Positions 46,822 to 59,534 are shown, numbered from the stretch's first letter. The stretch: DNA of 64,000 bases from Silene latifolia (GCF_048544455.1 NC_133532.1:87623156-87687155), one strand, 5' to 3'. The notes: a model not told the origin generated them from the letters alone. Numbers and translations: made by a program.

Positions 46822-47272
46822 AAAACGCTACCCGCATGCTATATCATATTCTAACATGCTACAAACTTTATAAAACCAACGTTATACCATAACTAAGCAT
46901 ATAATGCTACGCATCTTTTCATACGATCTACGAAATCATTATATCATGTTATTAAACGCCACATTGTAAACATCCATCATGTTTCTCATTCCAACAGCAG
47001 TTCTACATATATCATCAACCTTTCTATCACATTCTCAACTTTCTACTGCAAACATCCAACAGTTACACACACTTCATCACATTCACACACAAGCTAACCA
47101 AACAACGCATACGACCTTGACATACACCCCCCATGTGACCGGTTCAAAATTGTAGGGCGTGTTCGCGACTTCAGACTCCCCCAGCCTTTGCATTAGCTCC
47201 TACAACCTTTACCCCGGGTTCATTTTAATTGACTCTCTATGTTCGTTAGGTTCATTGGTTACAGGTTTCAGG
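46822..47272 (-). other. Element H distal leader
   Basis: AT-rich sequence between palindrome array and primer site; no gene seen. Confidence 0.6.
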
Positions 47273-47290
47273 ATCGTCGCTCTGATACCA
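47273..47290 (-). promoter_or_regulatory. Element H primer-binding site (initiator tRNA-Met type)
   Basis: Minus strand TGGTATCAGAGCGACGAT; the first 12 bases complement the 3' end of plant initiator tRNA-Met. It lies 2 bases from the LTR. Confidence 0.9.
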
Positions 47291-47292
47291 TT

Positions 47293-48646
47293 TGTAACAC
47301 CCCCATACTCCAAGTGCCTTACCAGGAACACTCAGGTATAAGAATGCTACCATCTCGGTTACCCGAGGCATGATATTCATAAGACAATAACGAAACAACT
47401 TTAAATAACATAACTTTAGTGAAAAGTACAACTGAAACCAATTCCCAAAATACGGGTACAAGTTCTCAAACCAACTCGCTCTCATCAGTATTAATCGAAA
47501 TGTTATAAAACTAATAAAACTACAAATGAAGACTTCTATCGTCGACGGTGGCACATCCCACTATCCCAAGATTCAACTCAAACCTGCTCAATCACTGCTC
47601 ACCATCCCCGAATGGATCACCGCAGGTTTACAAAACAACAACCGGGGTCAGTACTAATCACACAACTCAATATATCAACTATAAGAAAAACAAACAGCTT
47701 AACCATCACACACACACACCATCACACCAATCCCAACAATCTCAATCACCGACTGTCCACTGGACCAGCCCTGCCAGTGGGGGACCGCAGCCGTTCCCAC
47801 CTAAGCCCCGCTCATCATACCGAGCGATAACCCTGTCCATTAATGTGCACATCCCCTTCCGTGGCGGGTTCCACGAAGGGCAAAACTAGGGCGTGAAGCC
47901 ACTCCCGCAAGTGACTCCACTCAGCCGGGAACGCATCTCGAGAACCAGAGACAAACAATCACAATCACAATCACAGCCGTCACAACACAATTACTATATC
48001 AAACAATCAATCTCAACACATTAACAATCATCCCATTATGGGACTAATACTGAGTAGGAAATCCTACCTGGAAAGCACAACTATCGACGGTCTCTCAAAC
48101 TATATCAAAAAGCTTCTTCTACGAAACCTCCTCCTATCATACAACATACAAATGCTACCAAATCACAAACTACTCAAAAACCCCCAAATCCTTAGATTAG
48201 GGTTTAACCAACTTAAAGGAAAGACAATAAAAAGGGTACATAGATCTTACCCTCGACGCAAGGATCTCAATGGTATAACAAACGATGAAAACCAAACTTC
48301 CAAACTCCGAGATTTGCTAACAATGCGATTAAGATGATGAACGTACTTGCTTTCTCTCTTTGACAGTAAATTAGGTTTTGAAAAATTGTTTAGAATGATG
48401 ACGGAAAAGGTTATATATCTTAATCGCATAATTAACAAAACCCGAGAAAAACTCCCCGTAAACCGGCTACTCGATCGAGTATCTAAGGTACTCGATCGAG
48501 TACCCCCTTACTCGATCGAGTATCCTAGTTACTCGATCGAGTACCCAACAGGTCATAAACTATTTTAAAATGCAACTTACCCTTACTCGACAGAGTAAGG
48601 CCTACTCGATAGAGTACCCAGAGACTTATAAATACGGAGTATTACA
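47293..48646 (-). repeat. Element H 5' LTR
   Basis: 1354 bp, nearly the same as 40258-41610. The differences cluster at CTG/CAG sites, for example CGTCAGACGG at 40501 against CGTCGACGG at about 47540. The same four-palindrome array lies at about 48468-48543. It is followed by AGCAT at 48647-48651. Confidence 0.95.
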
Positions 48647-48651
48647 AGCAT

Positions 48652-51600
48652 CCCCTTTCTGTATCATATGTATCCCCATCTTCCCCACCTCACCTCTCTG
48701 CCTCATCAAAGACATAGCTGTGCAAAGAGAATGCACACTCTTCCTGCTCAACGCATCTGCAACGACATTAGCCTTCCCTTCAAGGTATATAATATTCATG
48801 TCATAATCCCCAATCAGCTCCATTCACCTCCTATGTCTCATGTTCAACTCCTTTTGAGTGAAGATGTACTTAAGACTCTTCTGATCTGAAAACACCTAAA
48901 AGGTCGCCCCATAAAGATAGTGCCTACAAATCTTGAGAGCAAACATAACTACACCCAACTCCAGATCATGTGTCGGATAGTTCTCCTCATAAGGCTTCAA
49001 TTGCCTTGAAGCATAGGCAATTACTTTCCCGTTCTGCATCAACACACATCCCAAACCATTCTTTGAAGCCTCTGTGTACATTTCAAAGTTCTCACACCCT
49101 TCAGGTACTGCTAAGATTGGAGCTGTGGTCAAACGCTCCTTTAATATTTGGAACGCCATCTCACAACTTTCATCCCAACGAAACCTATTCTCTTTCCTCA
49201 TCAAAGCTGTCATAGGTCTGGCTATCTTGGAAAAGTCTTTCACAAACCGACGGTAGTACCCTGCCAAACCCAAGAAACTCCTGATCTCTGCTACATTCTT
49301 CGGTGCTTCCCACCAAGTAACTGCCTCTATCTTCGCCGGATCCACAGCTACCCTTCTTTGAAATCACATGCCTAAGAAAAGCAACCTCCTCTAACCAGAA
49401 CATACACTTTGACAACTTTGCATATAGCTGATTGTCTCGGAAAGTCTGCAACACTATCCTCAAATGCTCCTCATGCTCCTCCTTAGTCTTAGAGTAGACT
49501 AAGATATCATCGATAAAGACCATAATAAACCGATCCCAAAACTGACAGAAGACCCGGTTCATCAAATCCGTAAACATTGCAGGTGCATTGGACAACCCAA
49601 ACGGCATCACAACATACTCATAGTGACCATACCTCGATGTAAAAGCTGTCTTCGGTATGTCCTCCTCCTGAATCTTCACCTGATGATAACTCGACCTCAA
49701 ATCGATCTTAAAAAAGACCGCTGCCCCATTCAACTGATCAAAAAAGTCATCAATCCTTGGTAACGGATACCTGTTCTTCACTGTAACCCTATTCAGCTCT
49801 CTGTAATCGATACACAACCACAAACTCCCATCTTTCTTTTTCACAAACAAGACTGGTGCTCTCTACGGTGATACACTAGGTCTAATGTACCCCTTCTCAA
49901 TCAAATCATCCAACTGTTTCTTCAACTCCTCCAACTCCTTAGAACCCATACGGTACGGGGCCTTAGAGATTGGTCCCGTCCCTGGTTTCAACTCAACACT
50001 GAAATCTATCTCCCTCTTCGGTGGCAAACCTGGTATCTCATCTGGAAAAACATATGGAAACTCACCCACCACTAGTATTTGATCAACAATCGGACTCACC
50101 ATACTATGATCTCTCACATGGCATAAGATCAACGGACATCCCTTCCTCAGATAAGACTTCAAGGTCACTGTTGCAATCAACTTGACTTTGGGTTTGACAA
50201 CAAACCCACGATAAGACACACTAATCCCCTTAGGACCTCTTAGAGAAACTCTCTTTTGATGACAGTCTATCTTAGCCTTATTCTTACCCAACCAGTCCAT
50301 ACCAACTATTATCTCAAAACCCTTCAAAGGAAATTCTAACAAATCCATTGGTAAGTCAACCTGCCCAACTATCATAGACACACCCCTATACAACCGCCCA
50401 CAAGATACAGACTCACCTGACGGTATAAAAAATTCCACTTTTACAGACTCATAATGTCTCAATCCCAAAAGCTTAGCATGACTTGATGATACAAACGACT
50501 GTGATTCCCCTGAATCAAACAAAACAAAGGTAAAGACTCCATTAACAAGAAAGGTACGCATGATAACGTGAGCATCATCCTCAGCTGGTTTCTTCTCCAT
50601 CATGAACAACTTACCACTGGTCTTCTGTCCACCTCCCTGGACAGTACTAGCTGAAGTAGACGGCTTAACAGCCGACCCCTGGTTGTTGTTCGTCGCCGGT
50701 CTCTTATATGAATTACCGCCATTGCGGTTAGCCCCACCATTGTTGCTGTTCTGACCTCCCTGGTTATTTCACGACCCAGCCGGCCTGTTACTGGCACAAC
50801 TCTGAGACGGACATTGAGAGAAACTCCAATGTGACTGCCTCTGAAAACCCCAGCCCGCTGTGCTGGTACACTCATGTCTCTTGTGGCCCACACTGCCACA
50901 GTTAAAGCAGGTCAAACCCCAGCTGCCACTAATACCACCACGTCCACGCCCGTAAGAACCTCCACCGCTAAACCCCGACCCTGAAGAGTAAGCTCTCACC
51001 AGGTTATGGCCGCCCCTCTTGTAACTAGACTGGCCACCTCCCTTACTCTCAGCCTTCCTCTTCTCAGAAGCTCTCTCCCTGTTTTCCTTAGTCATCTCTA
51101 CCAACCTCTCAGCTCTCCCAGCACGCTCATATACCTCCTTAACATCGGTAAGGACCCCTACCGGCAACTTCTCCATAATCTTGGGTGTCAACCCCTTTTC
51201 AAATCTCAATGCCAAGTTCCCTTGGCTCAGCCCCATATCCTCTACGTACCTAGACTTCTCATTGAACTTGTGATAATACTCAGTAACTGTCATATCAGAA
51301 GTCATCTTGAAGTCATCAAACTCCTCTCTCAGCTTGCTACGCACATGCTCTAGCACAAACTCTCGCCTCATAGCCCTCTTAAACTCATACCAAGGTATAG
51401 CAGATAACCCCTATCTCACATATAGATCCAGAGCACTAACCCTAACCTTATCCCACCACTCTCCGGCTGCTTCCCTCAAGTAGAACGCAGCTTGTTCCAC
51501 TCGAAAGTCCTCTGGGCAATGAACCACATTGAGTATGTTTTCCATCTCCCTATGCCAATTATCCAGCAGAATTGGCGCCCCAGTTCCCATGTACTCCTTA

Positions 51601-51776
51601 GGGTTAAGCCTCGCTATATTGATGCTCATCTTGGCGAAATCTACACCCGCCTCCTTATCTTTTCCGAACTTCTTTAAAGCCACAGTAACAGCATCTTGGC
51701 GCTACAACATCTTAGCTATCTAATCTACGCTCATTGTCTCAGCCCTGGCATACAACGCAGTGCTCTTTGGCGGCAT
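48652..51776 (-). pseudogene. gag-pol: Element J gag-protease-RT-RNase H, interrupted by stops and element H
   Basis: The start is MPPKSTALYARAE at 51776. From there to about 49185 the gag, zinc knuckle (CFNCGSVGHKRHEC, about 50885-50925), protease (FVLFDSGESQSF, about 50510-50545) and RT ([29 protein letters not shown] at about 49500) all stay in one frame. Nonsense codons break it near 51759, 51411, 50768 and 49860. A frame change near 49330-49345 precedes RNase H ([25 protein letters not shown]), and further damage lies near 48895. The last block ([13 protein letters not shown]) ends at the AGCAT duplication, beyond which element H begins. The DSGES protease core replaces the usual DSGAS. 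Confidence 0.9.
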
Positions 51777-51854
51777 CTTGAAACTATATAAGGAAGAACA
51801 AACATAAACATACATCCCATACACAAAACACGAAAACAACCTGTACACAACCCA

Positions 51855-52165
51855 CTCGATCGAGTACCACAACCCACTCGATCGAGTTGAGGCCACTCGA
51901 TTGAGTTGCCCACTTACTCGATCGAGTGCCTCGACTCCAGAATCTGACCAGAAAGCATCCAAAAGCGTACTTGACTGAGCCACCTCCTAACTCGATCGAG
52001 CTGACCCCACTCGATCGAGTGCCCAAACCTACTCGATCGAGTGCCCAAAAACAGGCTACTGCCCAGAAACGTAAAACAACCCACTCGATCAAGTCACACC
52101 CACTCGATAGAGTCACTCACCTACTCGATCGAGGGCCCCCCACTCGATCGAGTCATGCTGACTCG
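51855..52165. repeat. ACTCGATCGAGT array in the element J leader
   Basis: At least ten perfect or near-perfect ACTCGATCGAGT units occur (for example in the lines starting 51841, 51961, 52021 and 52081), at the same place as in H and L. Variants include CTCGATTGAG, CTCGATCAAG and CTCGATAGAG. Confidence 0.92.
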
Positions 52166-52240
52166 TATACTACCCGCATGCGTATTTCAACACTACCAAC
52201 CAACTATGTTTATATACAAAACGACAAACGACAACATAAA

Positions 52241-52244
<4 letters not shown>

Positions 52245-52310
<66 letters not shown>
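52245..52310. repeat. (TA)n microsatellite in the element J leader
   Basis: Uninterrupted TA repeat of about 33 units. Confidence 0.97.
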
Positions 52311-52314
<4 letters not shown>

Positions 52315-52680
52315 AAACAACAATCCTACTCCACATGTTTCTAAAATACCACATTATAAAACATTCATCATACAATTCCCGCTATACAATCATCATACAC
52401 ATTCATACTACTCATCATCTTTCACCATCACATTCCTCATTCTCCACATGCATTCATCCACCAATTCACACAACACATTACTATATAGATATACAACACA
52501 TAAGGTAAACACATAACGATCCCGACACACACCCCATAGTGACCGGTTTAAAGTTGTAGGGCGAGATCGCGACTTTAGGATGTCTCCCAATTCTTTCCAT
52601 TAGCTCCTAAAAACTCCTACCCGGGTTCATTTTATTTTGACTCCCTAAGTTCATTAGGTTCATTAGTAACAGGTTCCAAA
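52311..52680 (-). other. Element J distal leader
   Basis: AT-rich, no gene; equivalent to 46822-47272 of element H. Confidence 0.55.
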
Positions 52681-52698
52681 ACTGTCGCTCTGATACCA
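52681..52698 (-). promoter_or_regulatory. Element J primer-binding site (initiator tRNA-Met type)
   Basis: Minus strand TGGTATCAGAGCGACAGT, 3 bases from the LTR start at 52702. Confidence 0.85.
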
Positions 52699-52701
52699 CT
52701 T

Positions 52702-54048
52702 TGTAACACCCCCATATTCCAAGTGCCTTACCAGGACCACTTAAGGTATGAGAATGCTACCATCTCGGTTATCCGAGGCAATGAATATCAAATAGACCAT
52801 AAAGAAACGTAATTTAATAAATAGTTTAATGTGATACAAGTTCAACCAAAACGGATAATGTAAATTACAACTGTTCTCAAAATGTTAAACCAACTAAACA
52901 AAATGAATGAATGTTCGACACGGCGGAAGACTTCAAAAATAGCTCGTGATGACTCAACCCAGCTATTCCATGTGCATCAACTCATACCTGCTTAATAATT
53001 GCTCACCATCCCCGAATGGATCACCACAGTTTTTGAAACATTTTAACGGGGTCAGTACTGATTACACAAAATAAACAGCTGCAATAAAACAACATTACAA
53101 ACTAATCCAATCCACCAACTCCGTCACATCACCTCACACCGGATTACACACACTAAAGTGTGTAGTCCTGCCAGAATACTCATCGCAACAAGTATTCCAC
53201 ACCGCCAGTGGGGGACCACAGCCGATTCCACCTAAGCCTCGCTTATCTTATCCGAGCGATAAACCCATGTTCCTTAATATGCACATCCCTTCTGTCGCGG
53301 CTTCAACAGAAGGCGAATCAAGGGCGTGAAGCCACTCCCGCAAGTGACTCCACACAGCCGAGGACGCACCTCGCAAACCACAGACGATATACAATAATCA
53401 CATTATACTACCAACAGTCACCAATTCCAAAACCAATGCCAATACCATATACAACAACAACAGTTAATCACCATCACAACCATGTAATCAATACTGAGTA
53501 GGGAAACCCTACCTGGGATAGCAATCACACGAGACCGTCTAGCAGCTAATCAAAACTTCTCCTCTATGAGTCCTCCTTCTATAACATGTATACGTACAAT
53601 TACTACCAACACATCATAATACTCCCAAATCCCCCAAATCTACCCAATTAGGGTTTAACCAAACCCAACGAAATACTATAAAAATTATACAAGAAGCTTA
53701 CCCTTGACACAATGATCACAACGGTATAACGAACGAGACAATCTGACGATCCTAGCCTTGGGATTTGCTAATAATGCGAGAGATGCGAACAACGTAACTT
53801 TTAATTTTCACTTGAAAGGTTTTAGGATGATAAAAGTGTTTAGGAAATAATGACGGAAGCTTTTATATTAATCTCGTGTTATTAACAAAACCCGGCTAAT
53901 CAATCCCGTAAAACACACTTACTCGATCGAGTAAGTCACTTACTCGATCGAGTGCCCCTTACTCGATCGAGTAACACACGTACTCGATCGAGTACACATC
54001 AGGTGAGCTACTGTTTTGCGTAAAAAGCTACTTACTCGACAGAGTAAG
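52702..54048 (-). repeat. Element J 5' LTR, first segment (split by element L)
   Basis: Plus-strand start TGTAACACCCCCATATTCC. Four ACTCGATCGAGT units occur at about 53930-53995. The segment ends in ACTCGACAGAGTAAG, where the last five bases (54044-54048) are the L target duplication. The distal 47 bp are at 61695-61741. Confidence 0.9.
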
Positions 54049-55380
54049 TGTAACACCCCCATACTCCAAGTGCCTTACCAGGACCACTCAGGTATGAAGA
54101 CATTACCATCTCGGTTACCCGAGGCAATGATAATCAAACAACAATAAAGAAACAATGTTTATTATAAATAATTTAGTGAATAGATACAATCCTCAAAACC
54201 AAACCAAAAGTACGATACATGATTTCAAACGATCTGTCTAATCAAATGTAAATAAACTAAAGGCTACATGAAAGACTCCATCATCATGTCGTGGCATCCC
54301 GGCTATCCCAAGACTCATCTCAATACCTGCTCAATATCTCGCTCACCATCTCCGAATGGATCACCGCAGTTTACAAAATAACACCGGGTCGGTCGCATTA
54401 ATCACACAATCAACCTGTATAACAATACTAAGATAAACAGACAGCCTTAATCACACACACACACACACACACCAACCAATTCCCATCATCTCAATCGTGA
54501 TCGTCCACCGGACCAGCCCCGCCATGGGGGACCGCGGCCGTACCCACAAATCCCCTCCCACATAGTGAGCGATAACCCTGTCTATTAATGTGCACATCCC
54601 TTCGTGGCGGGTTCCACGGATAAGGCGAAACTAGGCGTGAAGCCACTCCCGCAAGTGACCCCACTCAGCCGAGGCCACGCCTCGCGAACCATCAACAACG
54701 ATCACAACCACAATCACAATACAATTACTATATCAAACAACCAAACACAATACATCAACCAATATCCCATTATGGGACTAATATTGAGTAGGAAATCCTA
54801 CCTGGAAAGCACAACAGTCAGACGGTATCAACAGCTGTATCAAAAAGCCTCTTCTACGAACCCTCCTCCTATCATATAACACATAGAGGCTACACATCAC
54901 ATACTACACACAAAACCCCCAATCTCTAAATTAGGGTTTAACCAAATCAAGGGAAAAACAATAAAAAGGGTACATGGATCTTACCCTCGACGCAAGGAAC
55001 TCAACGATACGAATAACGACAAGAACTGACCGTCTGAACTCCGGGAATTGCTAAGAATGCGATTAGGAAGATGAACTGGTTGCTTTCTCTCTTAAACAGG
55101 GATTTAGGTTTTGTAAAAGTGATTTAAAACAATGACGACGAAACTTAAATACCTTAATCGCATAATTAACAAAACCCGAGAAAATTCCCAAAAAACCTGG
55201 ACACTCGATCGAGTACCCAAGGTACTCGATCGAGTACCCCCTTACTCGATCGAGTACCCCAGCTACTCGATCGAGTACCCAACAGGTCAGAAACTATTTT
55301 ATTTCGCAACTCACCCTTACTCGACAGAGTAAGGCCTACTCGATAGAGTACCCCAAGACTTATAAATACGGAGTATTACA
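54049..55380 (-). repeat. Element L 3' LTR
   Basis: Minus strand starts TGTAATACTCCGTATTTATA. Four palindromes ACTCGATCGAGT occur at about 55200-55280, and the ACTCGACAGAGT / ACTCGATAGAGT pair at about 55318-55350. Confidence 0.95.
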
Positions 55381-55418
55381 GTCTTCCCTCCTTAAAAGGA
55401 ACTTCGTCCCCGAAGTTC
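55381..55418 (-). promoter_or_regulatory. Element L polypurine tract and 3' hairpin
   Basis: Purine tract AAGGAGGGAAGAC on the minus strand (55381-55393), then the perfect 8-bp inverted repeat with a TCCC loop at 55399-55418, as in H. Confidence 0.82.
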
Positions 55419-55599
55419 AAACCACTACTAAACAAAGGTACTCCCACAACATTCCCGACTCAAAAGCCAAACAAAATTTAACATAAAACATGATACTAAC
55501 CCAACTCATCCCGACAAACATACCGACACTACATATAAAAGGTGTATAAAACTCTTAAAATCGCCGCGATCATCTCCTACCCCCCTAAAAGAAACAAGG

Positions 55600-56076
55600 T
55601 TACGTCCCCGTAACCATACATACCTGATCAAAGAGGAAAGGGTAACGCTCTTTCATAGCTTCCTCTGGCTCCCATGTAGCTTCCTCGGTCTCGTGGTTAG
55701 ACCAAAGGATTTTGAGCAAAACTGTCTCACCACCCCTAGTTCTAACCTTTCGGTCTAGAATCTGTTTAGGCACCTCAAGATATGATAAGGACTCATCTAG
55801 CTCTAAGCTCTCTGCCTCTAACACATGTGACGGGTCACTCACATACTTCCGCAGCTGCGATACATGAAACACATTATGCACTCTCTCTAACGCAGCTGGT
55901 AAAGCCAGACGATAAGCAACTTCCCCAACTCGCTCTAAGATCTCATAAGGCCCTATAAACTTCTGACTTAGCTTGCCTTTCTTCCCAAATCTCATAACTC
56001 CGCGCATAGGAGAAACTTTCAAAAGAACCTTGTCCCCAACTTGAAACTCTATATCCCTAGCGATGTAGATCTGCAT
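55600..56076 (-). pseudogene. pol: Element L integrase C-terminal domain and chromodomain
   Basis: The sequence resumes the polyprotein after a frame change between about 56049 and 56090. It contains [19 protein letters not shown] (integrase C-terminal, GPY/F-like region with GPYEILERVGEVAYRL), HNVFHVSQLRKY, and a chromodomain ILDRKVRTRGG with LLKILWSNHETEEATWEP, ending VCMVTGT at 55600. The aromatic and acidic chromodomain positions (W of ILW, W of TWEP, E-E) are present. This domain would direct integration to chromatin carrying particular histone marks. Confidence 0.9.
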
Positions 56077-58895
56077 AACTCTTTTGCACTCTCCCGAGCC
56101 GCTCTCATCCTTTCCTTGATCATCTTAATCTGTTCCACCATCTCATGCACCATCTCTGGTCCTAAAACCACTGCCTCAGCACTGTCGTCCCAACAGATTG
56201 GACTCCTACATCTCCTCCCATACAAAGCCTCAAACGGTGCCATACCAATACTGGTGTGATAGCTGTTGTTGTAAGAAAACTCTATCAAGTCCAACCTCTG
56301 CTCCCAGCTACCACCAAAATCCATCACACAAGCTCGCAACATATCCTCAAGAGTCTTGATTGTTCTCTCAGTCTGCCCGTCTGTCGCAGGATGAAATGTT
56401 GTACTCATCTTCAAAGTTGTTCCCAACGATTCCTGCAACTCTTTCCAAAACCTCGATATAAACCTCGCATCTCTGTCAGACACTATGTCCTTAGGGACTC
56501 CATGTAACTTAAGCACGTTCTTTCGATAGGCCATAGCCAATTGTGTCTTAGTCCATGTATCTTTCATTGGAACAAAGTGAGCTGACTTGGTCAGACGATC
56601 CACTATCACCCAAATCATGTTGTTACCTTGTTGGCTCTTAGGTAAACCCACAATGAAATCCATGGAAATGGATTCCCACTTCCAGTCAGGCACCTCTAAA
56701 GACTGAATCTTACCTTGTGGTCGTCTCTGTTCCCCTTTAACTCTCTGGCATGTCAAACAACGGGACACAAACTCAGCTGTCTCTTTCTTCATCCCAGGCC
56801 ACCAAAACGTTTTCTTCAAATCCTTGTATAGCTTGTCTCCACCTGGATGAACTGAATATGGTGTGCAGTGCACCTCTGTCATGATCGTCTTTTTCAACTC
56901 CTCATCATTAGGAATGCACCACCTACCGTCAAACCTCAAACTACCATCTGTATGAATAGAAAAGCGGGACACTGTCCCTTTCTCTACTCCAGCTCTCCAC
57001 TCAACTATCTTAGGATCCAAAGCCTGTTTACCTCGAATATCATCATAAAACTCAAGCTGTACTGTCATATCACCCATGGCATCTCCTTTCTGCATCATAT
57101 GTATCCCAAAGCTCGCTACCTCATCCCTCAGCCTCATCAAAGATAGAGTTGTACACAAGGAATGTACACTCTTCCTACTCAAAGCATCAGCAACAACGTT
57201 GGCCTTCCCTTCATGGTAGATGATTTCCATGTCGTAATCGCCAATCAACTCCATCCACCTCCTCTGTCTCATGTTCAACTCCTTCTGCGTGAAGATGTAC
57301 TTAAGACTCTTGTGATCAGAAAATACCTTAAAGATTGCTCCATAAAGGTAATGTCTCCAAATCTTGAGAGCAAACACCACTGCACCTAACTCCAGATCAT
57401 GAGTAGGGTAATTCTCCTCATAAGACTTCAACTGCCTAGAAGCATAGGCAATCACTTTACCATTCTGTATTAACACACATCCCAGCCCATTCTTCGAGGC
57501 ATCTGTATAAACCTCAAAATTCTCGCTCCCTTCAGGCAATGCTAGGACAGGAGCTGTGGTCAAACGCTCCTTTAATATTTGGAACGCCATCTCACAACTC
57601 TCATCCCAACGAAACCTGTTCTCTTTCCTCATCAACGCTGTCATCGGTCTAGCTATCTTGGAGAAATCTTTCACGAACCGTCTGTAGTATCCAGCTAAAC
57701 CCAAGAAACTCCTAACCTCAGCAACATTCTTTGGTGCTTCACACTTTGTCACTGCCTCAATCTTCGCCGGATCCACAGCTACCCCATCTTTAGAGATCAC
57801 ATGCCCCAGAAAAGCAACTTTCTCTAACCAGAACTCACACTTGGACAGCTTGGCAAACAGCTCATGGTCCCTCAAAGTCTGCAACACGATCCTCAAATGC
57901 TCCTCATGCTCCTCCTTAGTCTTAGAGTAGACTAAGATATCGTCGATGAATACCACTACAAACTGGTCCAAAAACTGTCTGAAGATTCTGTTCATCAAAT
58001 CCATAAACACTGCCGGCGTATTAGACAACCCAAACGGCATCACCACATACTCGTAATGGCCATACCTCGACGTGAAAGCTGTATTTGGTATGTCCACCTC
58101 TCTAATCTTTACCTGATGGTACCCCGACCTCAAATCAATCTTAGAAAAGACTGTTGCACCACTCAACTGATCAAACAGGTCATCTATCCTTGGCAAAGGA
58201 TACTTGTTCTTTATCGTCACATGGTTCAGCTGCATGTAATCTATGCACAGCCTCAAGCTCCCATCTTTCTTCTTCACGAAAAGAACTGGTGCTCCCCAAG
58301 GCGATACACTTGGTCTAATGTATTCCTTCTCTATCAAATCATCCAACTGCTTCCTAAGCTCCTCCATCTCCTTAGGACCTATACGGTACGGTGCCTTAGA
58401 GATTGGCCCTGTCCCTGGCTTCAACTCAACGGTGAAATCTATCTCCCTCTTCGGTGGCAACCCCGGAATCTCCTCTGGAAAAACATCTGCAAACTCTCCC
58501 ACTACTAGTATCTCATCAACTGTCGGAATCTCTATCCGGTCATCTCTCACATGGCACAGGATCAAAGGACATCCCTTCCTCAGATAAGAATTCAAGGTAA
58601 CAGCTGCAATCAACTTAACTTTGGGTTTGACTAGAAACCCACGATAAGACACACTAACACCCCTTGGACCTCTTAAGGACACTTTCTTTTGATGACAGTC
58701 TATCTTAGCTTTATACTTTCCTAACCAATCCATCCCAACTATCATCTCAAAACCGTTAAAAGGAAACTCTAGCAAGTCTACAGGGAAATCAACTTGCCTA
58801 ACTATCAAAGATACATCTCTAAACAATCTCCCACACGATACAGACTCACCCGAAGGTATGAAAACTTGCTCACTAACAGATTCATATACTCTCAA
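56049..58895 (-). CDS. pol: Element L pol: protease end, RT, RNase H and integrase in one 948-codon frame
   Basis: This is the best preserved enzyme gene in the window. It opens after a TAG at 58896-58898 that separates it from the protease active site. RT contains [40 protein letters not shown] and [10 protein letters not shown] (about 57930-57960). RNase H has [30 protein letters not shown] and [10 protein letters not shown] (about 57540-57160). Integrase has [55 protein letters not shown] and [20 protein letters not shown] (about 56880-56330). The catalytic residues expected for RT, RNase H and integrase are visible. The frame ends after a shift at the integrase C-terminus. L could in principle be a source of RT and integrase for the non-autonomous elements if a less damaged sister exists elsewhere. 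Confidence 0.93.
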   Translation of the reverse strand: MRVYESVSEQVFIPSGESVSCGRLFRDVSLIVRQVDFPVDLLEFPFNGFEMIVGMDWLGKYKAKIDCHQKKVSLRGPRGVSVSYRGFLVKPKVKLIAAVTLNSYLRKGCPLILCHVRDDRIEIPTVDEILVVGEFADVFPEEIPGLPPKREIDFTVELKPGTGPISKAPYRIGPKEMEELRKQLDDLIEKEYIRPSVSPWGAPVLFVKKKDGSLRLCIDYMQLNHVTIKNKYPLPRIDDLFDQLSGATVFSKIDLRSGYHQVKIREVDIPNTAFTSRYGHYEYVVMPFGLSNTPAVFMDLMNRIFRQFLDQFVVVFIDDILVYSKTKEEHEEHLRIVLQTLRDHELFAKLSKCEFWLEKVAFLGHVISKDGVAVDPAKIEAVTKCEAPKNVAEVRSFLGLAGYYRRFVKDFSKIARPMTALMRKENRFRWDESCEMAFQILKERLTTAPVLALPEGSENFEVYTDASKNGLGCVLIQNGKVIAYASRQLKSYEENYPTHDLELGAVVFALKIWRHYLYGAIFKVFSDHKSLKYIFTQKELNMRQRRWMELIGDYDMEIIYHEGKANVVADALSRKSVHSLCTTLSLMRLRDEVASFGIHMMQKGDAMGDMTVQLEFYDDIRGKQALDPKIVEWRAGVEKGTVSRFSIHTDGSLRFDGRWCIPNDEELKKTIMTEVHCTPYSVHPGGDKLYKDLKKTFWWPGMKKETAEFVSRCLTCQRVKGEQRRPQGKIQSLEVPDWKWESISMDFIVGLPKSQQGNNMIWVIVDRLTKSAHFVPMKDTWTKTQLAMAYRKNVLKLHGVPKDIVSDRDARFISRFWKELQESLGTTLKMSTTFHPATDGQTERTIKTLEDMLRACVMDFGGSWEQRLDLIEFSYNNSYHTSIGMAPFEALYGRRCRSPICWDDSAEAVVLGPEMVHEMVEQIKMIKERMRAARESAKELCRSTSLGI

Positions 58896-59105
58896 ACCCT
58901 ACTGTTTAACATGACTCGAAGACACAAACGACTGAGAAGCCCCCGAATCGAACAAAACAAAGGTAGGAATACCATTAACAAGGAATGTACCGGTGATAAC
59001 GTGCGCATCTTCCTCAGCTGCCTTCTTCTCCATCATGAATAACTTGCCACGGTCTTCTCGTCCACCTCCCGGACAAGATCTTGGCCGATGCGGTCGGCTT
59101 AGCAC
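58896..59105 (-). pseudogene. pro: Element L protease N-terminal part
   Basis: It reads GKLFMMEKKAAEEDAHVITG and then FVLFDSGASQSFVSSSHV, the retropepsin active site (DSGA) at about 58940-58965. The frame meets TAG at 58896-58898 and continues in the same frame into the 948-codon pol. A single nonsense codon therefore separates the protease active site from RT. Confidence 0.85.
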
Positions 59106-59534
59106 CCGACCCTTGATTGTTGTTGTTGTTCGTCGGTGTTTCTGATAAAATTACCGCCGTTGCGTGTGCTGCCTCCACTCTGTAACTCGACTTCCCGGTT
59201 TGGCCATGATCCAGCCGGTCTGTTGCTCGCGAAGCTCTGTGCAGGTCTCTGAAAAGATCCCGGTGCACTCGTGCACTCATGTCTCTTGTGGCCTACACCA
59301 CCACAACCATAGCAGGTTAGGCTCCCCAACTCCCTTGTACTCTTTCGGGTTAAACCTCGCAATATAGAGGCTGATTTTAGAATGATCAACCTCCTTCTCC
59401 TTATTCTTATCCTTGTCCTCATTCACTCTCTTCAGGGTCTCAGTAAGAGCATCCTGGTGCTCTAACATCTTAACGATGTCATCCATGGTCATGAGCTCGG
59501 CTCTCGCATACAAAGCGCCTTTCTTGGGCGGCAT
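59106..59534 (-). pseudogene. gag: Element L gag with large internal deletion
   Basis: The ATG at 59534 starts MPPKKGALYARAELM and the frame proceeds to FNPKEYKGVGEPNL. It then jumps straight to the zinc knuckle CYGCGGVGHKRHEC (about 59275-59315) in another frame. Compared with H, about 0.6 kb encoding most of the capsid domain is missing. The joint lies near 59315-59325 at a short stretch common to both sides. Several indels follow up to 59106. The element cannot make a normal capsid. Confidence 0.88.

Larger units (their letters stand above)
40258..48646 (-). mobile_element. Element H: complete Tekay/Del-type chromovirus with decayed genes
   Basis: 8389 bp with LTRs of 1353 and 1354 bp and AGCAT duplications at 40253-40257 and 48647-48651. 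Minus-strand order: 5' LTR (47293-48646), primer site (47273-47290), leader with palindrome array, gag, pol with chromodomain, 3' hairpin and polypurine tract, 3' LTR (40258-41610). It is inserted in the pol gene of element J, a relative of the same family. Confidence 0.95.

Noticed and set aside
47273..47290. Possible tRNA gene remnants at the TGGTATCAGAGC and TGGCGCCGTTGCC sites
   Set aside because: Only 12-18 bases complementary to tRNA 3' ends are present, directly beside LTRs; these are primer-binding sites, not tRNA genes.
52245..52310. Replication origin or scaffold attachment site at the TA tract
   Set aside because: A simple pure TA microsatellite in a retrotransposon leader; nothing else supports such a function.
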